From Neobacillus sp. CF12 (GTDB taxonomy: Bacteria > Bacillota > Bacilli > Bacillales > Cytobacillaceae), in the NCBI RefSeq assembly GCF_030348765.1, contig NZ_JAUCEU010000007.1:2536501-2600500 (forward strand): a DNA stretch of 64,000 nucleotides. The letters are read 5' to 3'. Shown piece by piece: positions 25,503 to 35,216 of this stretch. The notes under the pieces are model-generated. The model saw only the letters and a list, made by a program, of their open reading frames with translations. It was not told the DNA's origin and searched no databases. Each line of letters begins with the position of its first letter. Positions within the stretch are counted from its first letter, which is position 1. Both the position numbers and the translations under genes were made by a program.

Positions 25503-26855
25503 TTGGACATATTTAACTTGGTTTTAATAGCCATTTTAATTGCATTAACTGCTTTTTTTGTAACTTCAGAGTTTGCTATTGTAAAGATTCGAAGTTCAAG
25601 AATTGATCAGTTAATTGAGGAAGGTAATTCGAGTGCGATTTCAGCAAAAAAAGTAATTTCAAACTTGGATGAATATCTTTCAGCCTGTCAGTTGGGAATT
25701 ACCATTACAGCCCTTGCTTTAGGTTGGATTGGGGAATCAACCATTGAGCATATGCTCACTCCCCTTTTTAATGGACTAGAAATTCCAGAAGGTGTTTCCC
25801 ACATATTATCAATTGGGATTGCATTTGCGACCATTACATTTTTACATGTTGTCGTTGGAGAACTGGCACCTAAAACATTGGCTATACAGAAAGCTGAACT
25901 GATTACTCTAGTCATGTCACGGCCTCTAATTCTCTTTTATAAAGTGATGTACCCCTTCATTTGGTTATTAAATGGGTCAGCACGAATCGTTACGAGTATT
26001 TTTGGTCTTAAGCCTGTTTCTGAAAATGAAATGGCACATACTGAGGAAGAGCTTCGAATTATCCTTTCAGAAAGCTATAAAAGTGGTGAAATTAACCAAT
26101 CTGAGTTTAAGTATGTAAATAAAATTTTTGAGTTTGATAACCGCATAGCCAAAGAAATAATGGTTCCTCGGACTGAAATTGTTTCACTTTCTAAAGATGA
26201 TACACTGGATACTTTTCTCCAAGTTATCCGTGAAGAAAAATATACGAGATATCCCATAATAGACGGTGATAAAGACCATATTATTGGTCTAGTTAACATT
26301 AAGGAAATGGTTACAGATTTAATTAGTAAAGAAACGCTTTCAACCAAAACGCTTGAGCATTATACCCGTCCGATTATAAGGGTTATTGAAACCATACCAA
26401 TCCATGACCTACTTGTAAAAATGCAAAAGGATCGGATGCATATGGCTATATTAATGGATGAATACGGCGGTACATCTGGTTTAGTGACAGTAGAAGATAT
26501 CCTTGAAGAGATTGTTGGTGAAATTCGTGATGAATTTGATTCAGATGAAATTCCAATGATACGGAAAATTAAGGAGAACCACTATATTATCGATTCGAAG
26601 GTTTTAGTAACAGAAGTAAATGATCTGTTAGGGGTCGATATCGATGATGAAGATATTGACACCATCGGCGGTTGGATATTAACTGAAAATTATGAAGCAA
26701 AAGAAGGGGACTCCATCCATCATGAATCCTATAACTTTAAAATACTGGATATGGAGGAACACCACATAAAATATATTGAGGTAACAAAGAAAGTAAAAGA
26801 TGAAGAATCCAATTCAAAAAATATCCCCTTGTCTCAAACAGAGGTACTATCTTAA
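25503..26855 (+). CDS. CNNM/CorC-family membrane protein (YhdP/MpfA-like)
   Basis: The protein has 450 residues. The N-terminal DUF21/CNNM membrane domain (about 1-190) starts MDIFNLVLIAILIALTAFFV and has the conserved ACQLGITITALALGWIGE. Two CBS domains follow (IMVPRTEIVSLSKDDTLDTF and the second ending HMAILMDEYGGTSGLVTVED), then a CorC_HlyC transporter-associated domain at the C-terminus. Relatives are implicated in Mg2+ efflux or magnesium homeostasis. The start is TTG 25503 after AAGGGAA. The switch-like leader just upstream suggests control at translation. Confidence 0.88.
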   Translation: MDIFNLVLIAILIALTAFFVTSEFAIVKIRSSRIDQLIEEGNSSAISAKKVISNLDEYLSACQLGITITALALGWIGESTIEHMLTPLFNGLEIPEGVSHILSIGIAFATITFLHVVVGELAPKTLAIQKAELITLVMSRPLILFYKVMYPFIWLLNGSARIVTSIFGLKPVSENEMAHTEEELRIILSESYKSGEINQSEFKYVNKIFEFDNRIAKEIMVPRTEIVSLSKDDTLDTFLQVIREEKYTRYPIIDGDKDHIIGLVNIKEMVTDLISKETLSTKTLEHYTRPIIRVIETIPIHDLLVKMQKDRMHMAILMDEYGGTSGLVTVEDILEEIVGEIRDEFDSDEIPMIRKIKENHYIIDSKVLVTEVNDLLGVDIDDEDIDTIGGWILTENYEAKEGDSIHHESYNFKILDMEEHHIKYIEVTKKVKDEESNSKNIPLSQTEVLS

Positions 26856-26983
26856 TAATTGGCCCTTACAGAGCAGACCATTTTTGGTCTTTTTTTTTGT
26901 AATATTTTTGTAATAATCCTTCTGAAAATCCAATCACCATCCCCCTTGAAAACATATTCTACAGTAAAGGGGGGAAACGAACG

Positions 26984-27163
26984 ATGGAATTAATTTTATT
27001 ATTCTTAGCTGCTATACTTTCTGGATTTGTATTAATGAGTGTTGAACTGGTATCATTTTTAAGCTTCCTAGGTCCAATTTTTGATATCGTAGGCTCATTA
27101 ACAATGATTGTTTTTTCTTTAGCATTTATCTTTAAAGCTCTTAAAGCATTATTTGGCAAGTAA
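26984..27163 (+). CDS. 59-residue two-helix membrane protein
   Basis: ATG 26984 follows AAGGGGGG at workable spacing. Translation begins MELILLFLAAILSGFVLMSV and ends FKALKALFGK. Two hydrophobic helices (about 1-20 and 30-52) surround a short FLSFLGP turn, with a basic C-terminal tail. It is a monocistron bounded by a strong terminator at 27195-27220. I do not recognise a family. The size and charge pattern resemble small stress or sporulation membrane proteins, but that is not evidence of role. Confidence 0.6.
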   Translation: MELILLFLAAILSGFVLMSVELVSFLSFLGPIFDIVGSLTMIVFSLAFIFKALKALFGK

Positions 27164-27194
27164 TTCGGAAGCGATTACAATCTTATGAAATTAG

Positions 27195-27220
27195 AAGATC
27201 AGATTATTACATCTGATCTT
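27195..27220. terminator. bidirectional terminator
   Basis: AAGATCAGAT and ATCTGATCTT arms with a 6-base loop, followed by TTTTCTTTT on the plus strand. It serves the 59-residue ORF; the minus-strand coiled-coil gene ends at 27232 and may use it too. Confidence 0.8.
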
Positions 27221-27231
27221 TTTCTTTTGTG

Positions 27232-27567
27232 TTACCTATTTTTTATAATAATAATTTCTTCTTCTGCTTTGGCTAATTTAATTAGGTGTGAATCTAGGCG
27301 GCGATTAATATGTTTAATATCCTCCCCATTTCCTAATTTTTCATTTAAGTCTTTAACGACAGTGCTCTGTACGTCTTCAATGCGCTGTAGTGATTCTTTA
27401 ATATCTGACAAGTCTATCTGGTTTACCTCTACCCGATGTTCTATGCTATCCATCTGCTCCAATCGAGAAAGTCTGTGTTCAATATTTTCTAAGGTTTTAT
27501 TAAAAGTATGAATTAATGTTTTAATATCGGAAATGTTCTCAGTCAATTTATCAAGTTTATGTTCCAT
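27232..27567 (-). CDS. coiled-coil hypothetical protein
   Basis: One hundred and eleven residues, almost all predicted helix with heptad-like spacing of Leu and Ile (MEHKLDKLTENISDIKTLIH, IEHRLSRLEQMDSIEHRVEV, IKESLQRIEDVQSTVVKDL). There is no signal peptide, membrane segment, Cys or catalytic motif. AAAGGGAGT just upstream of the ATG supports translation. It is probably a cytoplasmic oligomeric coiled coil; many Bacilli have such short proteins of unknown function. Confidence 0.65.
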   Translation of the reverse strand: MEHKLDKLTENISDIKTLIHTFNKTLENIEHRLSRLEQMDSIEHRVEVNQIDLSDIKESLQRIEDVQSTVVKDLNEKLGNGEDIKHINRRLDSHLIKLAKAEEEIIIIKNR

Positions 27568-27741
27568 AATTACTAACTCCCTTTTCGTTATAAATCCATT
27601 TTACCACCTTTAACATTTTATATATGTTACAAATTCCGAAACAATATTGAGCAGTTTATATATTATTTATTATTTACCTTTCATAATGTTTATTGCGGAA
27701 ATTTGAACATTTTTTTAATTAGTGCATTTATCGGATATCCT

Positions 27742-27784
27742 TGTGAAAAATATCACATGCATTTTTATCAAAAAGCCTTAATCT
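27742..27784 (+). promoter_or_regulatory. Fnr/Crp-type operator and class II promoter
   Basis: TGTGA-AAAATA-TCACA (27742-27757) is a perfect Fnr/Crp palindrome. TAATCT (27779-27784) could be the -10, giving a start near 27791 with the operator centre 41.5 bases upstream, the classic activator position. The 313-bp gap (27568-27880) otherwise holds only AT-rich sequence without a reading frame I trust. Confidence 0.5.
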
Positions 27785-27880
27785 AATTACATAAGAAATG
27801 AAATTATTTCTTTTAATTTTTCCAGGTTTTCAATCTTAGTTATGGATATTACCCATTTTAAAAAGGTTGGTGTATATTAT

Positions 27881-28171
27881 ATGTTGATTACTATTGATGA
27901 AAAAGCTGCAATGTGGTTTACCAATGAATTTGAGATCAATACAGTAAGAATGTTTCCGCAATATGATGGTTTTGGTGAAAAGAACAAGGGCTTTAGCCTT
28001 GCTTTTTCAGCAGAGGCACCATCAAATATTGGCTTTACCAAAGAGATAAATGGTATCAACTTCTTTGTAGAAGGAAATGATGTTTGGTTTTTCGAGGACA
28101 CTGAAACAAGCCTGTCCTTTAACGACGAGGTAAATGAAATTCAAATAACTTTTAAGGAAACTTTCGCGTAA
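27881..28171 (+). CDS. HesB/YneR-family protein
   Basis: A 96-residue protein, MLITIDEKAAMWFTNEFEI..., with KGFSLAFSAEAPSN and INFFVEGNDVWFFED, the pattern of the YneR branch of the HesB/IscA fold. Unlike IscA it has no Cys at all, so it cannot bind an Fe-S cluster in the usual way; the YneR function is unknown. ATG 27881 follows AAAGGTTGGTG; the in-frame ATG 27842 has no binding site. The Fnr-type promoter upstream hints at oxygen-dependent expression. Confidence 0.75.
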   Translation: MLITIDEKAAMWFTNEFEINTVRMFPQYDGFGEKNKGFSLAFSAEAPSNIGFTKEINGINFFVEGNDVWFFEDTETSLSFNDEVNEIQITFKETFA

Positions 28172-28196
28172 ACTAGTTTTCCTCAATTATAAATTA

Positions 28197-28231
28197 GGGC
28201 AGCCATAATAAATGGCTGCCCATTTTCCTTT
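28197..28231 (+). terminator. terminator after the YneR-like gene
   Basis: GGGCAGCCAT and ATGGCTGCCC arms with a 5-base loop, then TTTTCCTTT on the plus strand. Confidence 0.85.
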
Positions 28232-28236
28232 ATTAA

Positions 28237-28668
<432 letters not shown>

Positions 28669-28706
28669 AAGGTAATAAAAATGGAAAGGAGTGAATTATC
28701 TTCTTA

Positions 28707-29405
28707 ATGAAAACCCTTTCATTAAATATGGTTTTTGGATTAACAATCGCCTTAAGCATTTTTGGATTTTATAAACTAGGTGCTTTCTTAGATGTCCGCT
28801 TCGGTTTTCATCCTTGGTTAACCGTTATTTTTACATTTATTGGAATCTGGATTGGAGGACTTACTGGATACGTTATGTTTCAAAAGTATTTTAACAAACA
28901 AGAAGATAAGAATTCCACCGTTGAAAATGTTTCAAAAAGAGAACAGATTGAAGCTAAAAACTACCCAATCATTGATGTTACAATGGATCAGGTTCGGCAG
29001 GCAGTGAGACAATTCTCTGATAATTTGCCGAAGGGTGTATACCGTACCATCCTTGCTCCTGACGATAACAGCATTGATTTCAACCAACTAGCAACTATTT
29101 TAGGCGGGATTCCTTCTAAGAAGTATTATATGTCAAAAGAGACCTATGATCTTTTTGAGGAAAATGAAAAGAAGATTCCCGTTGAAATGGACATGATACA
29201 AAAAGCAGTCGACTTGTATGTAAAGGAACGGAAGGAATATCCAATGCTCCAATTTGACCCCCATCGGAGGGTTAACATTTACTTGTTGGTTCAAGAAAAA
29301 TATCTTAAATCTGAACCTGAAACACAGTTTTATATTACTGAATTGGATGGACTCATAACCCATATTAAACCTGAAAAAAGAAAAGTGAAGAACTCCTCTC
29401 AATAA
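28707..29405 (+). CDS. AtpZ-like two-helix domain fused to DUF3939
   Basis: The protein has 232 residues. The first 65 contain two membrane helices around GAFLDVRFGFHPWLTVIFTF, with the GxxxD and GxxxG pattern of AtpZ/AtpI-type proteins. From about residue 85 there is a soluble domain (IDVTMDQVRQAVRQFSDNLP, ATILGGIPSKKYYMSKETYD, TELDGLITHIKP) that I recognise as DUF3939 of Bacilli. The fusion lies directly after a decayed atpB, which fits a relic of a second atpI/Z-atpB unit. AAAGGAGTGA lies about 12 bases before the ATG, an unusually long spacing. Function is unknown. Confidence 0.7.
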   Translation: MKTLSLNMVFGLTIALSIFGFYKLGAFLDVRFGFHPWLTVIFTFIGIWIGGLTGYVMFQKYFNKQEDKNSTVENVSKREQIEAKNYPIIDVTMDQVRQAVRQFSDNLPKGVYRTILAPDDNSIDFNQLATILGGIPSKKYYMSKETYDLFEENEKKIPVEMDMIQKAVDLYVKERKEYPMLQFDPHRRVNIYLLVQEKYLKSEPETQFYITELDGLITHIKPEKRKVKNSSQ

Positions 29406-29420
29406 AATGAGGAGTTTTTT
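29391..29420 (+). terminator. terminator overlapping the end of the DUF3939 gene
   Basis: AACTCCTC and GAGGAGTT arms followed by eight T; the first arm is the last codons of the gene. Confidence 0.85.
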
Positions 29421-29493
29421 TTTGCTTTTTTTGGTGATATTGAGATAATAGCAATAAACAACCATATTTTAGTTAAAAATGAGGGATTTAAAG

Positions 29494-30750
29494 ATGTCGA
29501 GAAAAAAGAATAAATCGAAGCATATTGCGACGATATCTCTAGCTGTCATGGGAGTAGGATTTGTAGCAACCATCCCTTTTCAAGATTCCCTTTGGGGAAT
29601 AATTCTTCAAGGGGGCTTTGAAGCAGGATTGGTTGGTGGTCTTGCCGATTGGTTTGCAGTAACTGCATTATTTCGTCACCCTTTAGGTTTGCCAATACCA
29701 CATACTGCACTTTTACCAAAAAATCGGAAAAGAATTATCTCTGCCATTATTTCTATGCTTGAAAATGATTGGCTCACAAAAGAAAGTATTAGAAAGAAAG
29801 TATCAAGCATTCAATTTCCCGAGAGGCTATTTAAAATAGCCGAGAACGCATTAACAGGCGAGCCAGTGAAAAATGGCACGATTAAGCTAATTCAACATTT
29901 ACTATCTTCTGTTGATAGTAAAAAGCTTGCTCCGGTAATTGAAGGAGAATTAAAAGGAAAGTTGCAGGATTTGAATACGAGTAACTATCTTCCTCTCGCC
30001 ATTGATCAATTAATTCAGCGGAAATATGATGAAAAAGCACTTGATTTTGTTCTAAAGGAAATTGATGATTGGTCCAAAAAAGAGACTACAAAAGAAAGAC
30101 TGGGCAGGATGGCCGTTGACGCCCTGGAAAATATTAAAGCAGATGGTTTTATGCAATTTGCTTTAAAGTCATTTACAAATATTGTAAATGAAGATAAGCT
30201 AGGTAGTATTATTACTGGCCTTATCCAAAAAGGTGTAGGCAGTTTCAAAGACCCATTTAATCACAATAGACAAACGTTACTTTTTCATATCAACACTAAG
30301 CTTCAGGATATCAAAACCGATGAAAACCTATCCTCCGAGTTAAACAATATCAAGGATCAATTGATTGCATCGTGGGACCTAGAGAGTAAAATCATCGAAT
30401 TCATAGACCAGCTAAAAGATAAAGCCTCAGCACTCATCGTGTTACCTGGCTTTTACGAGGGCTACCTCCTTCCTCTTTTATCTCAGGCACTTGAAAGCCT
30501 TAGGAAGGATGAAGAAAGAGTACATGCAATCGATCTCTGGATTAAGCAGCAAATCTCCACGTTTGTTGACAATAATCATGCGAAAATTGGGAAACTCGTT
30601 GAAGAAAATCTCGAAAAACTCGATAATAAAACACTCATTGATATGATTGAAAACAATGTTGGTAAAGACCTGCAATGGATCCGAGTAAACGGAGCCGTCT
30701 GCGGATTCATGATAGGACTCATCCTTGTGGGATTAAAATTAATTTTTTAG
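29494..30750 (+). CDS. DUF445-family membrane protein (YheB/YjiN type)
   Basis: A 418-residue protein. An N-terminal membrane segment (about 15-35) and GLVGGLADWFAVTALFRHPL with GLPIPHTALLPKNRKRI near 50-85 are the DUF445 signature. The long middle is amphipathic helix, and a C-terminal helix (GAVCGFMIGLILVGLKLIF) anchors the other end. Function is unknown; the shape suggests a membrane-tethered helical bridge. ATG 29494 has GAGGGA at 8 bases; the in-frame ATG 29479 lacks a site. It is monocistronic with its own terminator. Confidence 0.8.
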   Translation: MSRKKNKSKHIATISLAVMGVGFVATIPFQDSLWGIILQGGFEAGLVGGLADWFAVTALFRHPLGLPIPHTALLPKNRKRIISAIISMLENDWLTKESIRKKVSSIQFPERLFKIAENALTGEPVKNGTIKLIQHLLSSVDSKKLAPVIEGELKGKLQDLNTSNYLPLAIDQLIQRKYDEKALDFVLKEIDDWSKKETTKERLGRMAVDALENIKADGFMQFALKSFTNIVNEDKLGSIITGLIQKGVGSFKDPFNHNRQTLLFHINTKLQDIKTDENLSSELNNIKDQLIASWDLESKIIEFIDQLKDKASALIVLPGFYEGYLLPLLSQALESLRKDEERVHAIDLWIKQQISTFVDNNHAKIGKLVEENLEKLDNKTLIDMIENNVGKDLQWIRVNGAVCGFMIGLILVGLKLIF

Positions 30751-30756
30751 TAACGG

Positions 30757-30788
30757 GCTATCTTGATCTTCAAGATAGCTTTTTTTTA
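30757..30788 (+). terminator. terminator of the DUF445 gene
   Basis: Perfect GCTATCTTGA/TCAAGATAGC arms, 3-base loop, then eight T. Confidence 0.9.
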
Positions 30789-30844
30789 TAAAAATCACCA
30801 TTAATGCACAATCTAGTAGGAATAAATAACAAAGGAGCGATGTT

Positions 30845-31921
30845 ATGAGAAAATATTTACTCACCCTTTTCGTAATCCTACTAACCTTCAGCCTTCCATT
30901 TCATCAAATAGTACTAGCTTCTAAGCCTTTTCCAGAACCCATCAGAGGTATCTATGTTAATGCTCCCAATACAAATAAACCCTTGTTCAACCAATTACTT
31001 TCACTCGTCAACAAGACCGATTTAAACGCAATGGTCATTGATATTAAAGATGACCAAGGTTATTTAACCTTCATCCCTTCAAAAAATTCACCATATTACC
31101 CAGTAAGTCGTCCATATATAAAGAATCCTTCTTCTCTTATGAATACATTAAAGGTCAATAAAATTTACTCTATCGCGAGAATTGTTGTCTTTAAAGACAA
31201 TGTTTTAGCAAATAAAAATCCAAGTCTATCGTTTAGGAACACTAACGGGTTATGGAAAAATGGACGGGGAGATTCTTTCACGAATCCCTTTCTTAAAGAA
31301 GTTTGGGATTATAATATAGGGATGGCTATAGAAGCTGTAAAATTAGGATTCAAAGAAATTCAATTTGATTATGTACGATTTCCTGAGAAGTTTGAAAAAG
31401 TGGAAAACCAACTTATCTACGATAAATCAGCATTTCAAGGGAATAGGGTTTCTGCGGTAAGCGAGTTTGTAAGATATGCTAAAGAAAAACTCAAGCCCTA
31501 CAATGTTAAGGTTTCAGTTGATGTATTTGGAAATGCGACCGTCATTCCCGAAGCAAGTGGAATAGGACAGAATTTCACTAAGATAGCTCAAAATGTAGAT
31601 GTTATTTCCGCTATGATTTATCCTAGCCATTGGACATCAATATTCGGCATTCATAAACCTGATTTACAGCCATATCACCTCGTTGAGGGCTATGCCAAAG
31701 TGGAAAATGTCCGGCTAAGACAAATCACCAACCCGCCAATATCCCGGCCTTGGTTACAGGACTTTACCGCATCCTGGCTAGGAACAGGCAACTATAAGGT
31801 TTATGGAAAGAAAGAAGTCGAGGATCAAATCCGCGCTTTACATGCACAGGGAATCAATGAGTACTTATTATGGAATGCAACTAACAACTATACGGCAAAC
31901 GTTGATTATACACCCTTCTAA
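30845..31921 (+). CDS. secreted putative glycoside hydrolase (DUF4015)
   Basis: This 358-residue protein has a signal peptide (MRKYLLTLFVILLTFSLPF, cleavage likely after VLAS). The remainder is a TIM-barrel of the DUF4015 putative glycosidase group: PIRGIYVNAPNTN, LNAMVIDIKDDQGYLTF, IGMAIEAVKLGFKEIQFDYV with RFPE near 178, and SAMIYPSHWTSIFG near 260. Acidic residues at strand ends (DIKDD, QFDYVRFPE) could be catalytic. Substrate is unknown, perhaps a cell-wall or extracellular glycan. GGAGCG precedes the ATG. Confidence 0.8.
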   Translation: MRKYLLTLFVILLTFSLPFHQIVLASKPFPEPIRGIYVNAPNTNKPLFNQLLSLVNKTDLNAMVIDIKDDQGYLTFIPSKNSPYYPVSRPYIKNPSSLMNTLKVNKIYSIARIVVFKDNVLANKNPSLSFRNTNGLWKNGRGDSFTNPFLKEVWDYNIGMAIEAVKLGFKEIQFDYVRFPEKFEKVENQLIYDKSAFQGNRVSAVSEFVRYAKEKLKPYNVKVSVDVFGNATVIPEASGIGQNFTKIAQNVDVISAMIYPSHWTSIFGIHKPDLQPYHLVEGYAKVENVRLRQITNPPISRPWLQDFTASWLGTGNYKVYGKKEVEDQIRALHAQGINEYLLWNATNNYTANVDYTPF

Positions 31922-31968
31922 TCCATACAAAAAGGCAGCTATTCATTGTTTGAATAGCTGCTTGTCGT

Positions 31969-33378
31969 TTATAAATACTTCCGGTGAACGCCTTTTCCAT
32001 CATAGGAAAACAACATTCTTCGGTCCTCGATCATGGTCTCAATGTGACAAGGTCTTCCCCACAATTGTTGAATATAAGGCAATACCTTCTCCAGATATTT
32101 CACATCTAATTCTACGCCCTCATACCAATGCTTTAGATAAAGTTCGCCGTTCTTCAAATAGTCGCCATCATTGACTGTAATGTACGGGAACCCTCCATTC
32201 ACACGCATATTAACCAACTGGTCACGAATATGTTCCCATTGTTTATCAACAATCTTATAATCCCTTCCCTGTTTTTGGAAAAGATACATATCTTCTCTCA
32301 TCACGAGGTCTTTATTTAAATAATTTCGTAAAAAAGAAATATCCGATTCAACTTCACGAACTTCAAACATTTTTTCTCGGCCAGAACCTGGCTGAACTCC
32401 TCTTCTTATCATCTCATCAGTTGGATTATTATATCGTTCTTCAATATCCTCAAATATCTTAATGCCCAGATAGTATGGGTTTATTCCTGTTTTTGAAGGC
32501 TGTACAACACCAGCATTTAATTTTGCGAACTCGATTGCTTCCCCACTCGTTAAGTCCATCTCTCTGATGATTCGTTGGTGCCAATAAGAAGCCCAACCCT
32601 CATTCATAATTTTCGTTTCAAGCTGTGGCCAAAAATAAAGCATTTCCTCACGCATCATTGTTAAAATATCTCGTTGCCAGTCCGTAAGTTCTCGGCTATA
32701 TGTCTCGATAAATAATAATAAGTCCTTCTCGGGTTTCGGCGGAAATTGTTTTTTCCTCGGTTGATTTGTTGCTTTTTTATCCTTTTCATCTAATTTCCAT
32801 AAATCGTCGTATGGGCTTGCAGCCTGCTGAGGTTCATCTTCAAAATCATCTTCTAGTGACCATGTAAGCTTTGGTCTCATAAGTGAAGGGTCAATATGTT
32901 CATCGATTGCCAACACTGCATCAAGGAATGTCTCAACTTCTTTTTTTCCAAATTGAATTTCATAAAGACGAATTCTTTCTGCTGTTGCTGCCATGCTTTC
33001 AACCATATCACGCTTGGTATTTTGAAAACGAACATTATTCTTAAAGAAATCACAATGGGCAAGTACATGTGCAACAATTAATTTATTTTGTATTAGTGAA
33101 TTCGAATCTAATAAGAAGGCATAGCACGGATTTGAATTGATAACGAGTTCATATATTTTACTTAGTCCTAGATCATAATGAAGTTTCATCTTATGAAACT
33201 GCTTTCCAAAACTCCAGTGTGAAAATCTGGTAGGCATTCCATAGGCACCAAAAGTGTAAATGATTTCTGCTGGGCAAATTTCATATCTCATAGGATAAAA
33301 ATCTAAACCAAAGCCTCGTGCAATTTCGGTAATTTCACTAATTGCATATTCAAGAGCTTTGCGATCGTCCCCATTCAT
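31969..33378 (-). CDS. spoVR: stage V sporulation protein SpoVR
   Basis: A 469-residue protein with the SpoVR features: [20 protein letters not shown] near the start, [20 protein letters not shown] near 75, [12 protein letters not shown] near 112, [20 protein letters not shown] near 275, and the C-terminal [20 protein letters not shown]. In B. subtilis it is a mother-cell (sigma-E) protein needed for normal spore cortex formation; its biochemistry is unclear. ATG 33378 is preferred because GGGGG lies 7 bases before it; the ORF extends upstream without a site. YhdB lies nearby as in B. subtilis. Confidence 0.9.
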   Translation of the reverse strand: MNGDDRKALEYAISEITEIARGFGLDFYPMRYEICPAEIIYTFGAYGMPTRFSHWSFGKQFHKMKLHYDLGLSKIYELVINSNPCYAFLLDSNSLIQNKLIVAHVLAHCDFFKNNVRFQNTKRDMVESMAATAERIRLYEIQFGKKEVETFLDAVLAIDEHIDPSLMRPKLTWSLEDDFEDEPQQAASPYDDLWKLDEKDKKATNQPRKKQFPPKPEKDLLLFIETYSRELTDWQRDILTMMREEMLYFWPQLETKIMNEGWASYWHQRIIREMDLTSGEAIEFAKLNAGVVQPSKTGINPYYLGIKIFEDIEERYNNPTDEMIRRGVQPGSGREKMFEVREVESDISFLRNYLNKDLVMREDMYLFQKQGRDYKIVDKQWEHIRDQLVNMRVNGGFPYITVNDGDYLKNGELYLKHWYEGVELDVKYLEKVLPYIQQLWGRPCHIETMIEDRRMLFSYDGKGVHRKYL

Positions 33379-33405
33379 CGCCATTCCCCCTTTTCCTCTT
33401 ACCAC

Positions 33406-33434
33406 AATGTATGAAGAAAAACTGGGAATGATGA
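33406..33434 (-). promoter_or_regulatory. candidate sigma-E promoter of spoVR
   Basis: On the minus strand TCATCAT (33434-33428), 14-bp spacer, CATACATT (33413-33406). The -10 nearly matches the sigma-E element CATACAMT; the -35 matches KMATATT at 5 of 7. It lies 28 bases before the spoVR start. Confidence 0.45.
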
Positions 33435-33466
33435 AACAAGATGTAAAAAACAACAAGTCTACCTGC

Positions 33467-34453
33467 TTATTTTCGATTTTTCAAACTCTTTGCTTCATTA
33501 GCCAGGGTTAGTCCAACATATTTATTTTTTTCCCATTCTGACTCAAAGATTGACAGAGGCGGGGAGGTTTCCCCAACAAGCGGGCTAATTTCTATTGTCA
33601 TTGCTGGGCGATGATATTTTGTAATAAACCAATCGGTAAACCCTCCTCCAGTAGCCTTTTTAGGAGGTTTACTAAGCTTATATCCGGTCAACCCTGATAT
33701 TTTTTTTGCAATACGTTTATCTCGACGAAGATGTTTGCCATTATGATAATTCCAAAAAACCTCTCTGCCTGCTGAATGGTATGCAACAGCAATCTCGGGA
33801 TTTATTTTCCGAATGAATTTTGTTAATGCCTGAACTTCATTCGCCTCCATAGGCTCCTTTCCTTTATAAAATTGGAAAGAAGGGGAATTAGGTTGTTTAT
33901 CTAACTCTTTCCAGCCTGCAGGATATTGTCGATTTAAATCCACTCCTAGCCCATTTGCTTTCCAACGTTCGAAATTTTTGATTTCATCATTCATTGTAAT
34001 TAGACGTTGTTGGTGTTTATTCGGGAACTTATTTAGTGCATTTTGCTGAATGGCTACGCCATCTGGATTGAGCATAGGAACAAACCAGATAGAAACATCG
34101 TCTAATATATCTGTAGAAACGCGTCCAAAATTGGTTTTATTTTGATAAGCATCCGCATACATCTCAAGTTTCTTCATTAAAAGCATACTTGTTATCCACT
34201 CACGCCCATGGTGTGCCCCAACGAAAACGATATTTTGCTTGCCACTGCCAAGCTTAATTGCATAAATCGTTCTGCCAAAATGAGACTTTCCAATCCTTTT
34301 TACTTTTACTGAGTTATACGTATCATGAATTTTTGCAATATCACGTTCCATCCTTTCGTAGGAATAGGGTTGGTTTGTCCTAACAATCTTTGCATAAGAA
34401 ACATCCTCAACTTGTAAGGATATAAACAAAAATAAAAATAGTATCTTCTTCAT
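33467..34453 (-). CDS. secreted M14-family zinc carboxypeptidase
   Basis: The protein has 328 residues with an N-terminal signal peptide ([14 protein letters not shown]). The M14 zinc ligands are visible: HHGREW near 82-87 (HxxE) and the third His in AYHSAG near 220. Substrate-binding [10 protein letters not shown] is near 168, and the catalytic Glu is in TIEISP near 290. This fits the gamma-D-glutamyl-meso-diaminopimelate peptidase group that trims peptidoglycan peptides in Bacilli. GGAGG sits 4 bases before ATG 34453. It precedes spoVR by 88 bp, so a sporulation or cell-wall role is plausible but inferred. Confidence 0.87.
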   Translation of the reverse strand: MKKILFLFLFISLQVEDVSYAKIVRTNQPYSYERMERDIAKIHDTYNSVKVKRIGKSHFGRTIYAIKLGSGKQNIVFVGAHHGREWITSMLLMKKLEMYADAYQNKTNFGRVSTDILDDVSIWFVPMLNPDGVAIQQNALNKFPNKHQQRLITMNDEIKNFERWKANGLGVDLNRQYPAGWKELDKQPNSPSFQFYKGKEPMEANEVQALTKFIRKINPEIAVAYHSAGREVFWNYHNGKHLRRDKRIAKKISGLTGYKLSKPPKKATGGGFTDWFITKYHRPAMTIEISPLVGETSPPLSIFESEWEKNKYVGLTLANEAKSLKNRK

Positions 34454-34603
34454 ACGACCTCCACTTCTAAACAAATACCTTGCTTGTTATACAGGTAAAA
34501 GTTGAAAACAGCGTTATCTCGGCTTGTCCAACATTTTCTGTGAAAGTTATCTGCAAAATATCATAAAATAAACTCAACTCCTAGTAAGGAGGAGACAAAA
34601 CAA

Positions 34604-34858
34604 ATGAATAAAATGGATTACGATCGAGCCTTGTATTATACACATCGCTCTGAATGGGATAATTTACTGATACTCATGGTACGAACAAAAGATCAATTTT
34701 TATCAAAGAGGATTGAGCATTTCCTGCATGCTTATAACTTTGAACGTGATTATTCAGTAATTGAAAAAAGTTTATATTCGCTGCTTCGTTATATCGACCA
34801 TGCTAACGAAACGGTGGAACATGATAATAATGAGTTACCGATGTATAGTCTTTCCTGA
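34604..34858 (+). CDS. yhdB: YhdB-like conserved protein
   Basis: An 84-residue soluble protein containing YDRALYYTHRSEWDNLLILM and KRIEHFLHAYNFERDYSVIE, which I recall from B. subtilis YhdB, the neighbour of spoVR. No function is known. AAGGAGGAG precedes the ATG. It is divergent from the M14 peptidase gene. The Tyr/His/Asp-rich start and short helical body suggest a compact cytoplasmic protein. Confidence 0.75.
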   Translation: MNKMDYDRALYYTHRSEWDNLLILMVRTKDQFLSKRIEHFLHAYNFERDYSVIEKSLYSLLRYIDHANETVEHDNNELPMYSLS

Positions 34859-34924
34859 AAACTCAAGTGGATACAAAATTTGTTGAGAAAATATTTAACT
34901 ACCGGACCAAAGAATTCCACCAAC

Positions 34925-34957
34925 AAAAAAACGGCTTCCTAATCGGAGCCGTTTTTA
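34925..34957 (+). terminator. terminator of yhdB
   Basis: AAAAACGGCT and AGCCGTTTTT arms with a 10-base loop, T-rich tail. Confidence 0.8.
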
Positions 34958-34967
34958 CTTATATTTT

Positions 34968-35210
34968 GGCTTTGTTATCTGGGTCTGTTGATTTGTGCTC
35001 CACTAAGGAAAGCTTCATTGAATAATCACCGCAGTGACAGGCGGTCTTTGCCTGTCACGAGGCACTTCGCTTTCCGCCGGCGGTACGGGGGGCCTCCTCG
35101 GCGCTGAAGCGCCTGTGGGGTCTCCACTGCCCCGTTCTCCCGCAGGAGTCTTCGTGCCTTCCGCAAAAATCTACAGAGTGCCAATATCAACATACAACGT
35201 TAACAAAGCC
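34968..35210. mobile_element. MITE-like element, copy 1 (243 bp)
   Basis: Perfect 10-bp terminal inverted repeats GGCTTTGTTA/TAACAAAGCC bound a GC-rich palindromic block (hairpin GTGACAGGC/GCCTGTCAC, hairpin GGCGCTGAAGCGCC). It is flanked on both sides by the identical 8-bp TATATTTT (34960-34967 and 35211-35218), a target-site duplication. It has no transposase gene. The right duplication abuts the stop codon of the SDR gene. A second, shorter copy is at 55319-55518. Confidence 0.88.
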
Positions 35211-35216
35211 TATATT

